Assembly: GCA_024742285.1 (NCBI GenBank)
Contig: JANSYR010000009.1
Span: 1-64,000, forward strand
Length of the DNA stretch: 64,000 bases
Reading direction: 5' to 3'
Source of the DNA: a bacterium
Lineage (GTDB): Bacteria; Myxococcota_A; UBA9160; UBA4427
Shown: positions 26,298 through 35,865 of the stretch, piece by piece
Position numbering within the stretch: the stretch's first letter is position 1
How the letters are laid out: the number at the start of each line of letters is the position of its first letter
The notes under the pieces: generated by a model
Database searches by the model: none
What the model saw: the letters and a program-made list of their open reading frames with translations, nothing else
Told to the model about the DNA's origin: nothing
Made by a program: the position numbers and the translations under genes

Positions 26298-26861
26298 GTG
26301 TCCCAATCCGAGCTCCGATCGTCGTTGTTGGTGGCGATGCCACAGCTCTCCGACCCCAATTTCCGGCGCGCGGTGGTACTGGTGGTCCATCACGACGCCG
26401 AGTCGACCTTCGGCCTCGTCCTCAACCGGGAGGTCGAGCTGACCGTGGACGAGCTCTGCGAGAGCCTCGAGTTTCCGTGGAACGGGGAGCGCGGCGCCGA
26501 GGTCGCGTGGGGCGGACCGGTCGAGTCGAATACCGGGTGGCTCCTCTTCCAGGACAGCCTCGACATGGAGGTCGAGGAGGAGCACGTGTCGCGGCTCGAA
26601 GGTTCGCTCTGCTTCGCTGGATCGATGGACGTGTTCCGTCAGCTCGCGGAGCGGCCGCCGGCGGATCTGCGGATCTTTCTCGGCTACGCCGGATGGGGCG
26701 AAGGACAGCTCGAGACGGAGCTCGCCCAGGGTGCCTGGGTGGTCGCGCCGCTCAGCTCGGACGTCGTGTTCGACGTGCCGAAGGAAGCGATGTGGGATCA
26801 CGTGCTGCGCGCGATGGACATCGATCCCGCGACGCTGATCTCGACGGCGGGCGTGCACTAG
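26298..26861 (+). CDS. UPF0301 protein, YqgE/AlgH family
   Basis: 187 residues with the family hallmarks: LLVAMPQLSDPNFRRAVVLVVHHD near the N-terminus (here quoted in part), FGLVLNR, VAWGGPVE and LFLGYAGWGEGQLETEL-like segments near 145. The family is widespread and its biochemical role remains undefined; AlgH influences alginate genes in Pseudomonas. It is cytoplasmic. The gene is followed after 2 bases by the zinc-ribbon membrane protein gene and then GST, forming a tight three-gene run. Confidence 0.9.
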   Translation: MSQSELRSSLLVAMPQLSDPNFRRAVVLVVHHDAESTFGLVLNREVELTVDELCESLEFPWNGERGAEVAWGGPVESNTGWLLFQDSLDMEVEEEHVSRLEGSLCFAGSMDVFRQLAERPPADLRIFLGYAGWGEGQLETELAQGAWVVAPLSSDVVFDVPKEAMWDHVLRAMDIDPATLISTAGVH

Positions 26862-26863
26862 TC

Positions 26864-27283
26864 ATGCGGATCTCGCGCCGCGACAAGTCCTCTCCCTACG
26901 AGGTGCGCTGTCCGCGCTGCGACGTGAGCTTCCCGGTCGAGACGCGGACCTGCATCCACTGCGGCGGGCCGACGAGCGACCAGGGCGCCTTCCTCACGAT
27001 GGAGGACCCCGCCGAGTTCGCGACGTCCGCGGCGCCCGGCGACTACACGATCTCGTCGAGTGCACCCGAGTCCAGGACGTCGAGCGCCGATACGCCCTTC
27101 GGCGTGTTCGACGAGGCCGGGATCTTCAAGGACGACTCCCGATCGGAGCCGGTGAACGATCGCGCCTACCAGGAGGAGGCGGAGGCGCCGGGCTTCGTGC
27201 AGATGCTCCTGCGCTCCGCGGGCAGCTTCATCTGGATCCTGCTGCTGATCGCGTTCTCCCTCTCGAGGAGCTGCGAGAACTGA
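26864..27283 (+). CDS. Zinc-ribbon protein with C-terminal membrane anchor
   Basis: 139 residues. Two CxxC knuckles, RCPRCDVSFP and CIHCGGP (residues about 16-40), form a zinc ribbon. A Ser/Asp-rich linker follows and a single C-terminal transmembrane helix (about 115-135, FIWILLLIAFSL) would leave the ribbon in the cytoplasm. No family name is recognised. Its stop overlaps the GST start (TGATG). Confidence 0.75.
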   Translation: MRISRRDKSSPYEVRCPRCDVSFPVETRTCIHCGGPTSDQGAFLTMEDPAEFATSAAPGDYTISSSAPESRTSSADTPFGVFDEAGIFKDDSRSEPVNDRAYQEEAEAPGFVQMLLRSAGSFIWILLLIAFSLSRSCEN

Positions 27284-27945
27284 TGTCGGACGTCGCGAAG
27301 CCCTTCGGCGGCCGCCTCCACGGCGTGAGCCTCTCTCCCTACGTCCGGAAGGTACGCGCGATCCTGGCCGTCAAGGGAATCGACTACGAGCTGGTGAACG
27401 TGATGCCCGGGGCGATGTCGCCGGAGTTCCTTGCGCTCTCGCCGCTCTCGAAGGTGCCGGTCTGGGAAGAGGACGGATGGAGCGTCCCCGACTCCTCCGT
27501 GATCGCCGCCTATCTCGAGCGTCGCGTGCCGACGCCCCCGGTCCTCCCGGAGGATCCACGCCGCATGGCGCGGGATCTGTTCTGGGAGGAATACGCCGAC
27601 ACGCGGCTCGTCGAAGCGGGCGCGCCGATCTTCTTCCAGCGCGTCGTGCGGGCGAAGGTCTTCGGCGAGCAGCCCGACGAGGAGATCGTCCGTCGCCACG
27701 TGGAGGAGTTCCTGCCTCCCGTCTTCGACCAGCTCGAGGCGCTCTTCCTGCCGGACGTCGACCCGGATCGGCTCACCCTCGGCGCCCTCTCCGTCTGGGC
27801 ACCGATGGTGAACCTCGAGCACGCGGGGGAGCCCTTCGACGCGAAACGCTGGCCGGGCCTGGGCGCATTCGCCGCGCGCATGAGTGCCGAGTCCGCGCTC
27901 GCCTCGCTGCTCGAAGAGGAACGATCGATGCTGAGCGGCGGCTGA
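27283..27945 (+). CDS. Glutathione S-transferase family protein
   Basis: 220 residues. The N-terminal thioredoxin-like domain has SLSPYVRKVRAILAVKGIDY, the cis-Pro in LSKVPVW and the glutathione-contact PDSSVIAAYLE. The C-terminal helical domain spans about 88-215. The Ser in the first turn could activate the thiol. Placed just before a glutathione-dependent formaldehyde dehydrogenase, it suggests this organism uses glutathione. The start codon overlaps the previous stop by one base. Confidence 0.88.
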   Translation: MSDVAKPFGGRLHGVSLSPYVRKVRAILAVKGIDYELVNVMPGAMSPEFLALSPLSKVPVWEEDGWSVPDSSVIAAYLERRVPTPPVLPEDPRRMARDLFWEEYADTRLVEAGAPIFFQRVVRAKVFGEQPDEEIVRRHVEEFLPPVFDQLEALFLPDVDPDRLTLGALSVWAPMVNLEHAGEPFDAKRWPGLGAFAARMSAESALASLLEEERSMLSGG

Positions 27946-29142
<1,197 letters not shown>

Positions 29143-29151
29143 TCAGTCTCG

Positions 29152-29225
29152 GCTCGGCCTTCGGCCTCCCCTTCGACCGGGGGGTTCGGTCCGAGGCGGT
29201 CTGGGTGGGCGCTCGGCCTTCGGCC
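29152..29225. repeat. Two copies of a 15-base palindromic motif
   Basis: GCTCGGCCTTCGGCC at 29152-29166 and 29211-29225. Each contains a GGCCTTCGGCC-type mini hairpin. They separate the dehydrogenase stop from its terminator. Confidence 0.6.
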
Positions 29226-29246
29226 GATCGACCTGCCAACGTCGAC

Positions 29247-29280
29247 ACGGGCGCTCCCGAGAGGGGGTGCCCGTTCTTCG
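29247..29280 (+). terminator. Probable terminator after the formaldehyde dehydrogenase gene
   Basis: Twelve-base-pair stem (29247-29258 with 29263-29274, two G-U pairs), GAGA loop, then TCTTCGTTC. Confidence 0.65.
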
Positions 29281-29299
29281 TTCGGGAACGCGGCCTTGC

Positions 29300-30055
29300 T
29301 CAGCTCGTTGCGAGGGCCGAGACGCCGCTCCAGACGAGACGGAGGGCGACGAGGGTGAGGGCGGCCTTGTAGAGCTGGGTGAAGCGCGCGTCGTCGAGGC
29401 GGTGGAGGACGCGGGTGCCGAGGGCGGTGCCGACGATCACGCTGAGGGCCATGCCCGCCATCAACGGGCCGTACTCGAGGAAGCCGAAGCCGGCGATCCC
29501 GAAGAGGATCATCTTGGCGACGTGGGTGCCCGCCTGGCAGGCGGCCTTGGTGCCGATCAGCTCGGTGCGGGTCAGGCCGATGCCGAGGAAGAAAGGCGCG
29601 ATGAAGGGGCCGGTCGCGCCGAGGAGCGGACCGAGGGCGCCTGCGCCCGCGCCGACCAGCGCGAAGCGCGCGCGCTGGCCGACCCGCTCGGGATCGAGGC
29701 CGAGCAGCAGCCAGTCCTTCCGCCAGGTCGCGACGATCGTGAAGGCGCCGATCACGAGGCGGAGCACGTCGGCCGGTGCGATCTCGACCAGCGGCAGGGT
29801 GAGGGCGCCGGCGGGAAGGAGCAGGAGAAGGAAGGGAAAGAGGAGGTCGCGGCGGACGACCTTGCGGTGAATCACGGCGCGACTCGAGTTCGACGTCAGC
29901 TGGACGAGGGCGTGGACGGGGATGGCGACCGCCGGCTCCAGAAAGAGGAGCATGACCGCGAGCAGCATGATCCCGCCGGCCATGCCCAGGACGGCGGAGA
30001 CGCCGGCAGTCAGGACACTGGCGACACAGAGGATCGCGAACGTCGTCGGCTCCAT
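29300..30055 (-). CDS. TSUP (TauE/SafE) family anion permease
   Basis: 251 residues with seven to eight predicted transmembrane helices. The paired repeat signature is visible: GVSAVLGMAGGIMLLAVML in the first half and GATGPFIAPFFLGIGLTRTE in the second half. The family exports or imports sulfite, sulfoacetate, sulfonates or other small anions across the inner membrane. It is transcribed divergently from the HTH-citrate synthase gene with an 87-base shared control region, so the two may be co-regulated. Confidence 0.85.
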   Translation of the reverse strand: MEPTTFAILCVASVLTAGVSAVLGMAGGIMLLAVMLLFLEPAVAIPVHALVQLTSNSSRAVIHRKVVRRDLLFPFLLLLLPAGALTLPLVEIAPADVLRLVIGAFTIVATWRKDWLLLGLDPERVGQRARFALVGAGAGALGPLLGATGPFIAPFFLGIGLTRTELIGTKAACQAGTHVAKMILFGIAGFGFLEYGPLMAGMALSVIVGTALGTRVLHRLDDARFTQLYKAALTLVALRLVWSGVSALATS

Positions 30056-30099
30056 ACGGCGTGGGTCTCCTCGTGCTCAGGGAATCGAACGGGGGCAGC

Positions 30100-30145
30100 T
30101 TGACAAGGACGGCGACATTGATCAAGTTGACGGACACAATCAATG
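30100..30145. promoter_or_regulatory. Control region with TTGACA and inverted repeats
   Basis: TTGACA (30100-30105) begins a cluster of symmetric sites: the palindrome TTGATCAA (30118-30125) and a wider inverted repeat CATTGAT (30116-30122) / ATCAATG (30139-30145) whose right arm includes the ATG of the HTH-citrate synthase gene. This AT-richer patch is unusual for the window and is a candidate operator. Confidence 0.5.
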
Positions 30146-31543
30146 ATGAGGAACATGCGCGACGCGATCGGCGTCGATGGATTTCTCATCGTGCGCCGAG
30201 ATCGACCCATGGAAGAATCCGAAGCCTTTCCGAGCGGCCAGCCCAACGTCGCCGGCCACTTTCCGCGTGAGAGCGAGAGCGAGTTCCTGAGCGCCCGGGA
30301 GGCCGCAGCGATGCTCGGGGTCAAGCTCCCGACCGTCTACGCCTATACGAGCCGCGGATTGATCCAGAGTGTCCCCGGCGGAAAGGGGCGCTCGCGGCGC
30401 TATCGGCGTCGGGACCTCGAGCGGCTCTGCGCTCGCCGTGATGCCCGGGCCGGGCACGGTCCCGTCGCGGCCGCGGCGCTCCGGCAGGGCGAGCCGGTCA
30501 TGGACAGCTCGATCACGCTGATCTCGGTCGAGCGCGGGCCCATCTACCGGGGTCGCTCGGCGATCGACCTCGCGAGCGAGGGACGGAGCTTCGAATGGGT
30601 CGCCGAGGGGCTCTGGTCCGGGGATTGGAGCGACCGCGAGCTGCCGGAGAGCTGGCAGCCGGCGGGCCTCGGCATCGATCTCGAAGGGCTGATCCGGGTC
30701 CTTCCGCCCAAGGCCGGTCCCCTGCCCGTACTGAGCTTCGTGATCCCTCTTCTCGCGTCCCATGATCCCGGGCGCTTCAGCTGGCACCCGGAGGCCGTCC
30801 TCGCCCGCGCCCGATTCCTGCTCCGTCGTTCGGCGGCGCTCCTCGCTCTCGGCCAGGAGGGCGCGGATCCGCGGCCCGCGGTCGAGGCCGCCCTCGCGGC
30901 GCCGACGATCGCCGCGGCCGTCGGCGCAGCCTTCTCGCTGGCGCTGCGCCCGGAAGAGATCGACGTGCTCGACCAGTCCCTCGTGCTGGCCGCCGATCAC
31001 GAGCTGAACGCCTCGACCTTCGCGGCGCGCGTCGCCGCCTCGACCGGGGCCGACATCTACGGCTGCATCTCGGCCGCCCTCGCGGCGCTGTCCGGCCCGC
31101 GCCACGGAGGGGCGGCGGATCGCGTCGACGCGTTGCTGCTCGAGGCGGGGCCGGCGGAACGGGTCGAAGACGTCGTTCACGACCGGCAGCGCCGGGGCGA
31201 GGTGATCGAGGGCTTCGCGCACCCGATCTACGCGCCTCGCGCCGATCCGCGCGGTACGCGATTGCTCGAACTCGCCCGTGGTCTGCGCGGCAACGCCGAG
31301 GAGGTCCAGTCGGTGATCGCACTCGTGGACGCGATGCAGCAGGGGGGATTCGGCGGGCCGTCGATCGACGTCGGGCTCGTCGCGGTCGCGCGCGCGCTCG
31401 GGCTGCCCGCCGGGACGGCCACGGCGCTCTTCGCGCTCGGTCGGACCGTCGGCTGGGTCGCGCACGCCCTCGAACAGTACGACGCCGGCTTCCTCGTGCG
31501 CCCGCGCGCGCGATATCGACAGGACCCCGCAGCGACCGGATAG
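30143..31543 (+). CDS. Citrate synthase with N-terminal MerR/excisionase-type HTH
   Basis: 466 residues from ATG 30143 (30146 and 30155 are also possible). Residues about 48-100 form a winged HTH (LSAREAAAMLGVKLPTVYAY ... GRSRRYRRRDLERL). The remainder is citrate synthase: ADHELNAS (His about 284), SGPRHGGAAD (His about 319), GFAHPIY and the C-terminal GWVAHALEQ and VRPRARY. The enzyme part condenses oxaloacetate or a related oxoacid with an acyl-CoA; methylcitrate or a related activity cannot be excluded. The fusion suggests a DNA-binding enzyme or a regulator using the synthase fold as sensor. No other TCA-cycle genes adjoin. Confidence 0.85.
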   Translation: MMRNMRDAIGVDGFLIVRRDRPMEESEAFPSGQPNVAGHFPRESESEFLSAREAAAMLGVKLPTVYAYTSRGLIQSVPGGKGRSRRYRRRDLERLCARRDARAGHGPVAAAALRQGEPVMDSSITLISVERGPIYRGRSAIDLASEGRSFEWVAEGLWSGDWSDRELPESWQPAGLGIDLEGLIRVLPPKAGPLPVLSFVIPLLASHDPGRFSWHPEAVLARARFLLRRSAALLALGQEGADPRPAVEAALAAPTIAAAVGAAFSLALRPEEIDVLDQSLVLAADHELNASTFAARVAASTGADIYGCISAALAALSGPRHGGAADRVDALLLEAGPAERVEDVVHDRQRRGEVIEGFAHPIYAPRADPRGTRLLELARGLRGNAEEVQSVIALVDAMQQGGFGGPSIDVGLVAVARALGLPAGTATALFALGRTVGWVAHALEQYDAGFLVRPRARYRQDPAATG

Positions 31544-31649
31544 GAAGCCCGGTAGTCTCCCGCTTCGCGCGCGCCCTCGCCTGCTCCTCCTCGTCGGATG
31601 GCGGCCCGCGACCGAGACGCCCCCGTGCCCCCCGGCTCGAGAGGACCGA

Positions 31650-33269
31650 GTGAGCGATCCCGATAGCGATGACCGCGCGATGGCCGAGGATCCGGTCGAG
31701 GAACCGACCGCGCCGGCGTTCTGGTCGACGCCCCGGGCCTGGCTGCTGATCGTGGCGGGTGGGCTGATCGCATGGATCTATCAGCCCCTCTTCTTCCCGC
31801 AGAGCGATACGACCCTCGCGCTCCAGAGCGAGGAATTCTTCTTCGAAGCGAACGAGGCCGCCGGCGCGCCCGTCCTGATCCTGACGGCCTGGCTCGTCTA
31901 TCGCCGCAGCCACCGCCTCGACGTCTTCCGCGCCGGCGGCGCACTCCTGCCCGGTGCCGGCCTCTTCGCGGTCTGCGTGGGGCTCTATGCCTGGGGCCAC
32001 TACACGGGCGCGTCGGATCTCCAGCTCTCGAGCGTGATCCCGTTCCTCTTCGGTGGCGTCGTCGCGCTCGGCGGCGCCGCAGCGGCGCGTGCGTTCTGGG
32101 TCCCGATCGTCTTTCTCGGGTTCGCGCTGCCGATCCCGCCCGTGTTGCTCTCGGCGACGATCTTTCCCGTGCAGCTGATGACGGCGGAATACGCCGGCAC
32201 GATCCTGAATCTGATCGGCGTGAAGTCCCTCGTTTCGGGCGACATGATCTTCCGTCCCGAGAACCGCTTCATCGTGATCGAGACCTGCAGCGGCGTGCGA
32301 ACCGTCGTGACCCTCACGATGTTGACGGTGCTGTTGATCGACCTCTTCGAGCGGCGCGGCCGACATGCGGTGATCCTGCTCTTGCTCGTGCCCTTCGTGG
32401 CATTCGTGACGAACGGCTTCCGCGTCGTCTCCCTCGTGCTGAACCCGCATTCGTCGGTCGCGTCGATCCACAACCTCCAGGGCATCCTGATGCTCCTGGT
32501 CGGACTCACCGGGATCTACCTGCTCGACCTCGCGCTCGAGAAGGCGCTCGGGAGTGGAGAGCCCGGGACGGACCCGATCGCCTACGGGCGCGTCCGCGAG
32601 TCGGCGTCCGTCCAGAACGGGCTCGCCGGGCCCGCGCTCGCCGTCGTCGTGGCCGGACTGATGCTGGTGATCCCGAGCGTGATCGTGCCCTACGCGCCGG
32701 CCTCGGGTCTCGCGGAGATGCCCTCCGCGTTGATCGATCGTGCCTTTCCGGATGCGCCGTGCAAGGAGATTCCGCCGGACTACGAGTTCCGCGGGAGCAT
32801 CCGCTACCTCGCCCACCACGACCGGGAGCTCCTCCGATTCGAAGGCGGCCCCCTCAAGGTCTTCCTCGGCGTGGCCAACGAGCCGCTCCGCTCGCACACC
32901 GTCCTCAGCCCTCGGCTCGCCTGGCCGCAGTCGGGCTGGGTCCCGATCCAGGACGAGGAGGTCGACCTCGACGAGGACGCTCGGGGCGTGCGGCGGGTCC
33001 TGCTCGAGCGGAGCGGTCGCCGCGAGCTCTCCTATTCCTGGTACGTCCGAGCCGGCAGCTTCGCGGGAGAGTGGTTCCGTCAGGCCCTCGCCCTCGATCG
33101 ATCCCCGCTCGAGCGGGAGGCGCACATGCTCGCGGTCCGGATCACGGTGCCGATTGCGCGGGGCGACACCCGGATCGAGGAGGCGGAGGAGCGGGTTCGG
33201 CGCGCCTGGCGCCGACTGGCGCCGCAGCTCGAAGGCTACGCGCCCCTCCGCGTGGGCGATCGAGGGTAA
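31650..33269 (+). CDS. Exosortase fused to an EpsI-type domain
   Basis: 539 residues starting at GTG 31650 behind GAGAGGA. The first 300 residues have about eight transmembrane helices and the exosortase catalytic residues: Cys213 in ETCSGVR, Arg258 in NGFRVV and His274 in IHNLQG. Residues about 310-539 form the EpsI (DUF3485) domain after one more helix. Exosortases cleave PEP-CTERM tails and are associated with surface polysaccharide systems. Two PEP-CTERM genes lie 1-3 kb downstream, the presumed substrates. No EPS biosynthesis genes are in the window. Confidence 0.92.
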   Translation: MSDPDSDDRAMAEDPVEEPTAPAFWSTPRAWLLIVAGGLIAWIYQPLFFPQSDTTLALQSEEFFFEANEAAGAPVLILTAWLVYRRSHRLDVFRAGGALLPGAGLFAVCVGLYAWGHYTGASDLQLSSVIPFLFGGVVALGGAAAARAFWVPIVFLGFALPIPPVLLSATIFPVQLMTAEYAGTILNLIGVKSLVSGDMIFRPENRFIVIETCSGVRTVVTLTMLTVLLIDLFERRGRHAVILLLLVPFVAFVTNGFRVVSLVLNPHSSVASIHNLQGILMLLVGLTGIYLLDLALEKALGSGEPGTDPIAYGRVRESASVQNGLAGPALAVVVAGLMLVIPSVIVPYAPASGLAEMPSALIDRAFPDAPCKEIPPDYEFRGSIRYLAHHDRELLRFEGGPLKVFLGVANEPLRSHTVLSPRLAWPQSGWVPIQDEEVDLDEDARGVRRVLLERSGRRELSYSWYVRAGSFAGEWFRQALALDRSPLEREAHMLAVRITVPIARGDTRIEEAEERVRRAWRRLAPQLEGYAPLRVGDRG

Positions 33270-33284
33270 TTCCTTTCCCTCGAT
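33259..33284 (+). terminator. Hairpin at the end of the exosortase gene
   Basis: ATCGAGGG (33259-33266) pairs with CCCTCGAT (33277-33284) around a 10-base loop; the stop codon lies in the loop. No long T-tract follows, so termination is only possible. Confidence 0.4.
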
Positions 33285-33646
33285 GGGAAGAATTGTCTCT
33301 ACTGCGTACTCGTTCGCAAATCGAAGCGCTTTGAAATCAGCCGCTTACGTGTCGACCCGCGCTGGCATGTCGCTTGCTGTGCATAAGGGAGGAGCCTCCC
33401 GGGTGGGTGGCTCCCATCGATGGAGAGGTCCAGGAAGTTCATCAAACGAGGTTTGAATCCAGACTCGAGGTCACCCAATCGTCGCCGAATGCTCACTCGG
33501 CAGCGTGTATTTCCCTGGGGGAATCGAGTAGGGTTTGGACACAGGGAAGATTCCCCTCAGATGGTGAGAATAATTCCTTGACCTTTCTCGCTCACGATGG
33601 CCAAATGGCTTTCACTGGCTCGTACTCTCAAAGGAGAACCCAACCC
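33270..33646. other. Upstream region of the first dockerin-like gene
   Basis: 377 bases without a convincing gene. It contains the sigma-54 element at 33363-33378 and a long transcribed leader of about 255 bases with a hairpin GGGAGGAGCC...GGCTCCC near 33388-33418 and a second short one near 33513-33565. The sequence is AT-richer than its surroundings. No known riboswitch, including c-di-GMP types, was recognised. Confidence 0.45.
33363..33378 (+). promoter_or_regulatory. Sigma-54 promoter upstream of the dockerin/PEP-CTERM genes
   Basis: TGGCAT-N5-TTGCT with GG and GC correctly spaced. It shares GCTGGCA and CGCTTGCT with the pilin promoter at 22835-22850. Sigma-54 regulation of PEP-CTERM genes through PrsK/PrsR is known in other bacteria, so this is plausible. 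Confidence 0.75.
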
Positions 33647-34066
33647 ATGAAGCTCAAGCTCATCATGCTTGCAAGCGTTTTTGCTTTCGGATTCGCGTTC
33701 ACGGCGAACGCTGGCTCCGTCGTCGACACCGACTCGGACCTCGTTCCGGACGCGTACGACAACTGCACCACGGTCGACAACGGCCCGGGCGAGGCCTCGA
33801 ACCAGGTCGATTCCGACCAGGACGGCTACGGCAACGCCTGCGACACGGACTACACCGGGGACAACCAGACGACGACGGCCGACTTCGGCGTCTTCTTCCC
33901 GGCGTTCACGGGTGCCACCCCGGACCTGCAAACCGATCACAACGGCGACGGTGACACGACGACGGCCGACTTCGGTCCGTTCTTCGCGGACTTCTCGTCC
34001 AGCCCGCCGAACCCGCCCGGCCCCTCGGGCCTGGCCTGCGCTGGGACGCCTCCCTGCCTGCCCTGA
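33647..34066 (+). CDS. Secreted dockerin/thrombospondin-3-like calcium-binding protein
   Basis: 139 residues with a 22-residue signal peptide (MKLKLIMLASVFAFGFAFTA, cleaved after ANA). The first mature part has TSP3-type acid repeats (DTDSDLVPDAYDNC, DSDQDGYGNACD). The second part holds two dockerin-like repeats, DYTGDNQTTTADFGVFF and DHNGDGDTTTADFGPFF, with DxNxDG-type calcium loops. The end is Pro-rich. An AAGGAGAA ribosome site precedes the ATG. It is the first gene after the sigma-54 element and is followed by a hairpin and the PEP-CTERM gene. A role as a soluble partner of the neighbouring cohesin-like protein is inferred. Confidence 0.75.
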   Translation: MKLKLIMLASVFAFGFAFTANAGSVVDTDSDLVPDAYDNCTTVDNGPGEASNQVDSDQDGYGNACDTDYTGDNQTTTADFGVFFPAFTGATPDLQTDHNGDGDTTTADFGPFFADFSSSPPNPPGPSGLACAGTPPCLP

Positions 34067-34080
34067 TCGGCTGATCTTCT

Positions 34081-34118
34081 GGATCGATCGCCCGGGAAGG
34101 GTCTCGGGCGGTCGATCC
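34081..34118 (+). terminator. Hairpin after the first dockerin-like gene
   Basis: GGATCGATCGCCCG (34081-34094) pairs with 34105-34118 with one mismatch. There is no T-run, so it may be a processing or attenuating structure rather than a full terminator. Confidence 0.45.
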
Positions 34119-34266
34119 TGATGGAGGGTGCCGTCGTCGACAAAGTGACAATTTCTGCCTCGGAACTTGCCACATTCCCGTCCACGACGTCACTCATGAA
34201 ACAGAGCCCCAAAACCTCGTCCACGCGGATGCTGAAAGCTCTGGTTCCTATTTTTCAAGGAGAATA

Positions 34267-34908
34267 ATGATGCGGCTGTTTTCTTCCATTCTCGCGGGCC
34301 TCGCGACGTTCGCGATCGCGACGACGGCCTCCGCGGGCCTCAACATCGACGTGCAGGCGGACCGTGACCCGTTGGGGCTGCTTCCCGATAGCGGTCAGCT
34401 GACGCTCACGATCACGCTCGACGTCGACACCCTCGGCGAAGCGCAGGGTCTCACCCTCCGCGCTGCTGGCCTCGGCAACGGTCTGACCTTCGCCTCCGCC
34501 ACGCTCGCGAACCAGGGCGTCTTCGGCGCCGCGGCGGGTGGCTCGGCCTTCGGTACCCTCACGGAGATCGCCCCCGGCTTCTTCGCCTACTCGGGCGGGA
34601 TCGACAGCATCCTCGCGGGCGCGGTCGACAACGGCGACAACGTCGTCCTCTTCGACGGCGTCTCGACGGGAACCACGACCGGTGCCGGTCCGGAGGTCTT
34701 CACGCTGACCCTGGACGTCGGTACGACCGGCTCGGGTGTGCTCGAGATCGGTGCGATCGAGTCCTTCGGCGACGCGTTCGTGAGCAACGTCGACGGTACG
34801 TCCTTTCCGACGACGACGGTTGCCTACAACATCGTCCCGGAGCCCGGCACGGCGCTCCTGATGGGCCTCGGCCTCGCGGGCCTCGCTGCGGCGGGCCGAC
34901 GCGAGTAG
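34267..34908 (+). CDS. PEP-CTERM protein with cohesin-like ectodomain (paralogue A)
   Basis: 213 residues: signal peptide (cleaved near TASA/GLN at about 23), an all-beta ectodomain (about 24-185), then the sorting tail VPEPG, a hydrophobic stretch LLMGLGLAGLAAA and GRR. The tail is the exosortase recognition signal. The ectodomain pattern (a TITLDV strand, EAQGLTL, VLFDGVS, EVFTLTLDV, SGVLEIG) resembles cohesin-type beta-sandwiches, but this is only pattern recognition. It is clearly paralogous to the protein encoded at 35866-36513. A CAAGGAGAA ribosome site precedes two adjacent ATGs (34267, 34270). Confidence 0.88.
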   Translation: MMRLFSSILAGLATFAIATTASAGLNIDVQADRDPLGLLPDSGQLTLTITLDVDTLGEAQGLTLRAAGLGNGLTFASATLANQGVFGAAAGGSAFGTLTEIAPGFFAYSGGIDSILAGAVDNGDNVVLFDGVSTGTTTGAGPEVFTLTLDVGTTGSGVLEIGAIESFGDAFVSNVDGTSFPTTTVAYNIVPEPGTALLMGLGLAGLAAAGRRE

Positions 34909-34977
34909 CGTCCATCGCGACTCCGTCGCGAACAAGGAACTTCGAGCGCGATCGCTGATCGCTCCCGAATCCGACTG

Positions 34978-35018
34978 AGAGCGCCCTGGATCCTCGAGAT
35001 CCAGGGCGCTCTTCGTTG
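34978..35018 (+). terminator. Terminator of PEP-CTERM gene A
   Basis: Perfect 15-base-pair stem (34978-34992 with 34998-35012) with a five-base loop, followed by TCGTTGT. Confidence 0.75.
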
Positions 35019-35773
35019 TGCGGCGCCGCGCTGGGGCGGGGGCCGCACCGCCTGGTCCGAAGCGCCGCGAGACGAATGGCAGCCTCGAGTCGAGGTGCCT
35101 GCCGCGCAATGGATCCGTCGCGCATCGAGGGAGAGCGGCTCGCGGGATGGAGAGGACCCGAACCCGCCCCCGTGAGCGAGTCGCGAGAAGCCGCCGTGGC
35201 AGGGAGCCGCTGCGCCCCGCGAGTTCTCTCGATTGGCCCTGCGCGCGCTGCCCCAGGGAGACCGTCGCCGCGACCGAGCCGAGCCAGTCGCCGGGTGTAG
35301 GAAGGTCCGATCTGCCCCGCGACCCGCTGCCCCCACCGTCGCGCCCGATCCTTTGGTCCGGACCGCACCGAAGAAGGCGCCCGGCCTACGTGAGCCCCGG
35401 CGCCCCACCCGCCCGCCCTCCGAGACCCACTCGGGAACGAGTCTCGAAGCGACCACGAACGGAGAGTCGACTCCAGTCGACAACGGTCCGGAGCGGTTCG
35501 CGACGGCCTCGGACTCGGCGGTCGGGTCGCCCGGGAAGCGGGAGACCCCACTCTCGCCGGCGAGCTCGACTCAGCCTGGAGGGCGCTCCCAGGCGCTACC
35601 TCGATGGGCCCGCGAGCGCGACTGCACGTCGCGGACCCTTCGTCGGCGTCACGTCACACACGCCCCGCCGCCGCTGGCCGAGGGGAACCGCGAGCGCTCA
35701 GGCGTCGCCGCGTGACTTCCGTGCCCTCTGCGATCCGCTTTCGAGCTTCCCTCTGCCCCTCTAGCCCGTGCAC

Positions 35774-35807
35774 GAAAAACGGCCGGGAGCACTAGGCTCC
35801 CGGCCGT
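35774..35807 (-). terminator. Terminator of PEP-CTERM gene B
   Basis: Perfect 12-base-pair stem ACGGCCGGGAGC / GCTCCCGGCCGT (35779-35790 with 35796-35807). Read on the minus strand it is followed by TTTTT, a classic intrinsic terminator. Confidence 0.85.
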
Positions 35808-35865
35808 TGTCGAGCGAACGGTCCCAGCCCTGCGCGCACGCAGGGCCGGTCCTGTCAGGCTTCGA

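Larger units (their letters stand above)
34909..35865. other. Long region without a supported gene
   Basis: About 950 bases between the two convergent PEP-CTERM genes. Apart from the two terminators, open frames on both strands are only Arg/Pro/Ser-rich shadows without ribosome sites. Small inverted repeats occur (for example GTCGAC pairs near 35470-35480 and GAGAC/GTCTC near 35420-35440). It may be decayed sequence or hold an unrecognised RNA. Confidence 0.5.

Noticed and set aside
33379-33646. c-di-GMP (GEMM) riboswitch in the dockerin leader
   Set aside because: The conserved GCAAA and GACGCAAAGCC core segments are absent.
34130-34266. Additional sigma-54 promoter before PEP-CTERM gene A
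   Set aside because: No GG-N10-GC pair with a TTGC block was found; the gene is probably read from the upstream promoter or from a sigma-70-type site.
35018-35764. 248-residue plus-strand frame in the large gap
   Set aside because: Arg/Pro/Ser-rich, no ribosome site and equally long frames on the other strand.
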